This document shows positions 63,559 through 64,000 of a DNA stretch of 64,000 nucleotides, piece by piece. The notes beneath the pieces are model-generated. The model searched no databases, was not told the origin of the DNA, and saw only the letters and a program-made list of their open reading frames with translations. Within the stretch, counting starts at the first letter, position 1. Every line of letters starts with the position of its first letter. Source of the stretch: DASWOJ01 sp964242415. Its GTDB lineage: Bacteria > Pseudomonadota > Alphaproteobacteria > Acetobacterales > Acetobacteraceae. A program made the translations under genes and the position numbers. The DNA lies in the NCBI GenBank assembly GCA_964242415.1, contig CAXTAT010000025.1, positions 22,984-86,983 on the forward strand, written 5' to 3'.

Positions 63559-64000
63559 CCCGCCGCTGCTGCGGGCGCCGGATGGGACCGCCTCGGCGGG
63601 GCCGCCGTCCGACGCCATGCAGTTGCGGCAGTATGACCTGACCCGGCGGGTCCGCGCCTATGACGCGAAGGCTGACATCGCCCTGCTGGATGCGGCGTAT
63701 GGCGTTGCGGCGCAGGCGCACGGGCAGCAGACCCGGGAAAACGGCGACCCCTACATCACGCACCCCTTGGCGGTTGCCGACATCCTTGCTGGGTATCGCC
63801 TGGATATTGCGACGATCGCGACGGCGCTGCTGCATGACGTGATTGAGGATACCCCGGTCAAGCTGCATGACCTGGAACGGCAGTTTGGGCCTGCGATTGG
63901 CGGCCTGGTCGATGGGGTGACCAAGCTGACCCGGCTGGAGCTGCAGTCGGACCGCACCAAGCAGGCGGAGAACTTCCGCAAGCTGGTGCTGGCGATGAGC
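63539..64000 (+). CDS. RelA/SpoT homologue (Rsh), N-terminal part
   Basis: Bifunctional synthetase/hydrolase of the alarmone (p)ppGpp; only 154 residues are inside the window. The hydrolase HD domain is visible: AAQAHGQQTRENGDPYITHPLAVA (His61, His75) and ALLHDVIEDT (His99-Asp100), then GVTKLTRLE. The start is uncertain. GTG at 63539 has GGAG 5 nt upstream and overlaps rpoZ by 20 bases; ATG at 63617 lacks a ribosome site. The rpoZ-rsh order is typical and links this end of the window to stringent control. Confidence 0.93.
   Translation, partial: MAAGADNPPLLRAPDGTASAGPPSDAMQLRQYDLTRRVRAYDAKADIALLDAAYGVAAQAHGQQTRENGDPYITHPLAVADILAGYRLDIATIATALLHDVIEDTPVKLHDLERQFGPAIGGLVDGVTKLTRLELQSDRTKQAENFRKLVLAMS

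Overview
The window is GC-rich (very roughly 70%) chromosomal DNA of an alphaproteobacterium, most like the Rhodospirillales/Acetobacteraceae. The evidence is the gene order ppiD-trpEGDC-moaC-moeA-lexA, comEC, gltX, pyrBC-plsY-dprA-topA-rnr, tpiA-secG-pyrG-kdsA-eno-ftsB-pdhABC-lpd-lipA; an alphaproteobacterial GTTC-N7-GTTC SOS box at lexA; and a PhyR/NepR/EcfG general stress locus. The genus assignment is inference. I saw no rRNA, tRNA, CRISPR array, insertion sequence, integrase or phage gene. Apart from the repeats the region looks like core genome.

Layout. 1-5447 (-): GlgE-pathway alpha-glucan synthesis, with a TreS-maltokinase fusion (cut by the window start) and a long GlgE. 5634-9299: general stress response, with phyR (-) divergent from two ECF sigma genes, nepR and a HisKA_2-type histidine kinase (+). 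9376-13852: M20 amidohydrolase, then cydD and cydC. 13942-16231: OmpA-like lipoprotein and recQ. 16386-18481 (-): DUF3253 protein and an SbmA/BacA-like ABC transporter. 18947-31171 (-): a tightly overlapping run gltX-pyrB-pyrC'-plsY-dprA-topA-rnr-S41 protease, then rpmG. 31228-33387 (+): comEC. 33393-41840 (-): ppiD-trpE-trpG-trpD-trpC-moaC-moeA-lexA. 42207-56627 (+): tpiA, secG, pyrG, kdsA, eno, ftsB-like, the pyruvate dehydrogenase operon, lipA, a COQ10/RatA-like protein, threonine aldolase and an EF-hand protein. 56624-59498 (-): slt, pgpA, cinA-C. 59694-64000: dapA, smpB, glutathione peroxidase, family 5 uracil-DNA glycosylase (-), folK, rpoZ and the start of a RelA/SpoT homologue.

How genes work together. 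TreS-Mak makes maltose 1-phosphate from trehalose and GlgE polymerises it; the stress regulators lie next door. Pyruvate dehydrogenase subunits sit with lipA, which makes the lipoyl groups carried by E2 and by the lipoyl domain on E1-beta. Many gene pairs overlap by 1-8 bases, so translational coupling is the rule.

Most unusual content is between genes. There are three different short tandem arrays (16, 22 and 18 bp periods), a family of REP/BIME-like inverted elements at five junctions, three short duplications placed exactly on start or stop codons, a 9-mer shared by the phyR-ecfG array and the glgE leader, and a leader with three inverted repeats before pdhA. Among proteins, the PyrC has lost its metal-binding HxH motif and GlgE carries an extra N-terminal region of about 365 residues. 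I found no clearly new multi-gene system.
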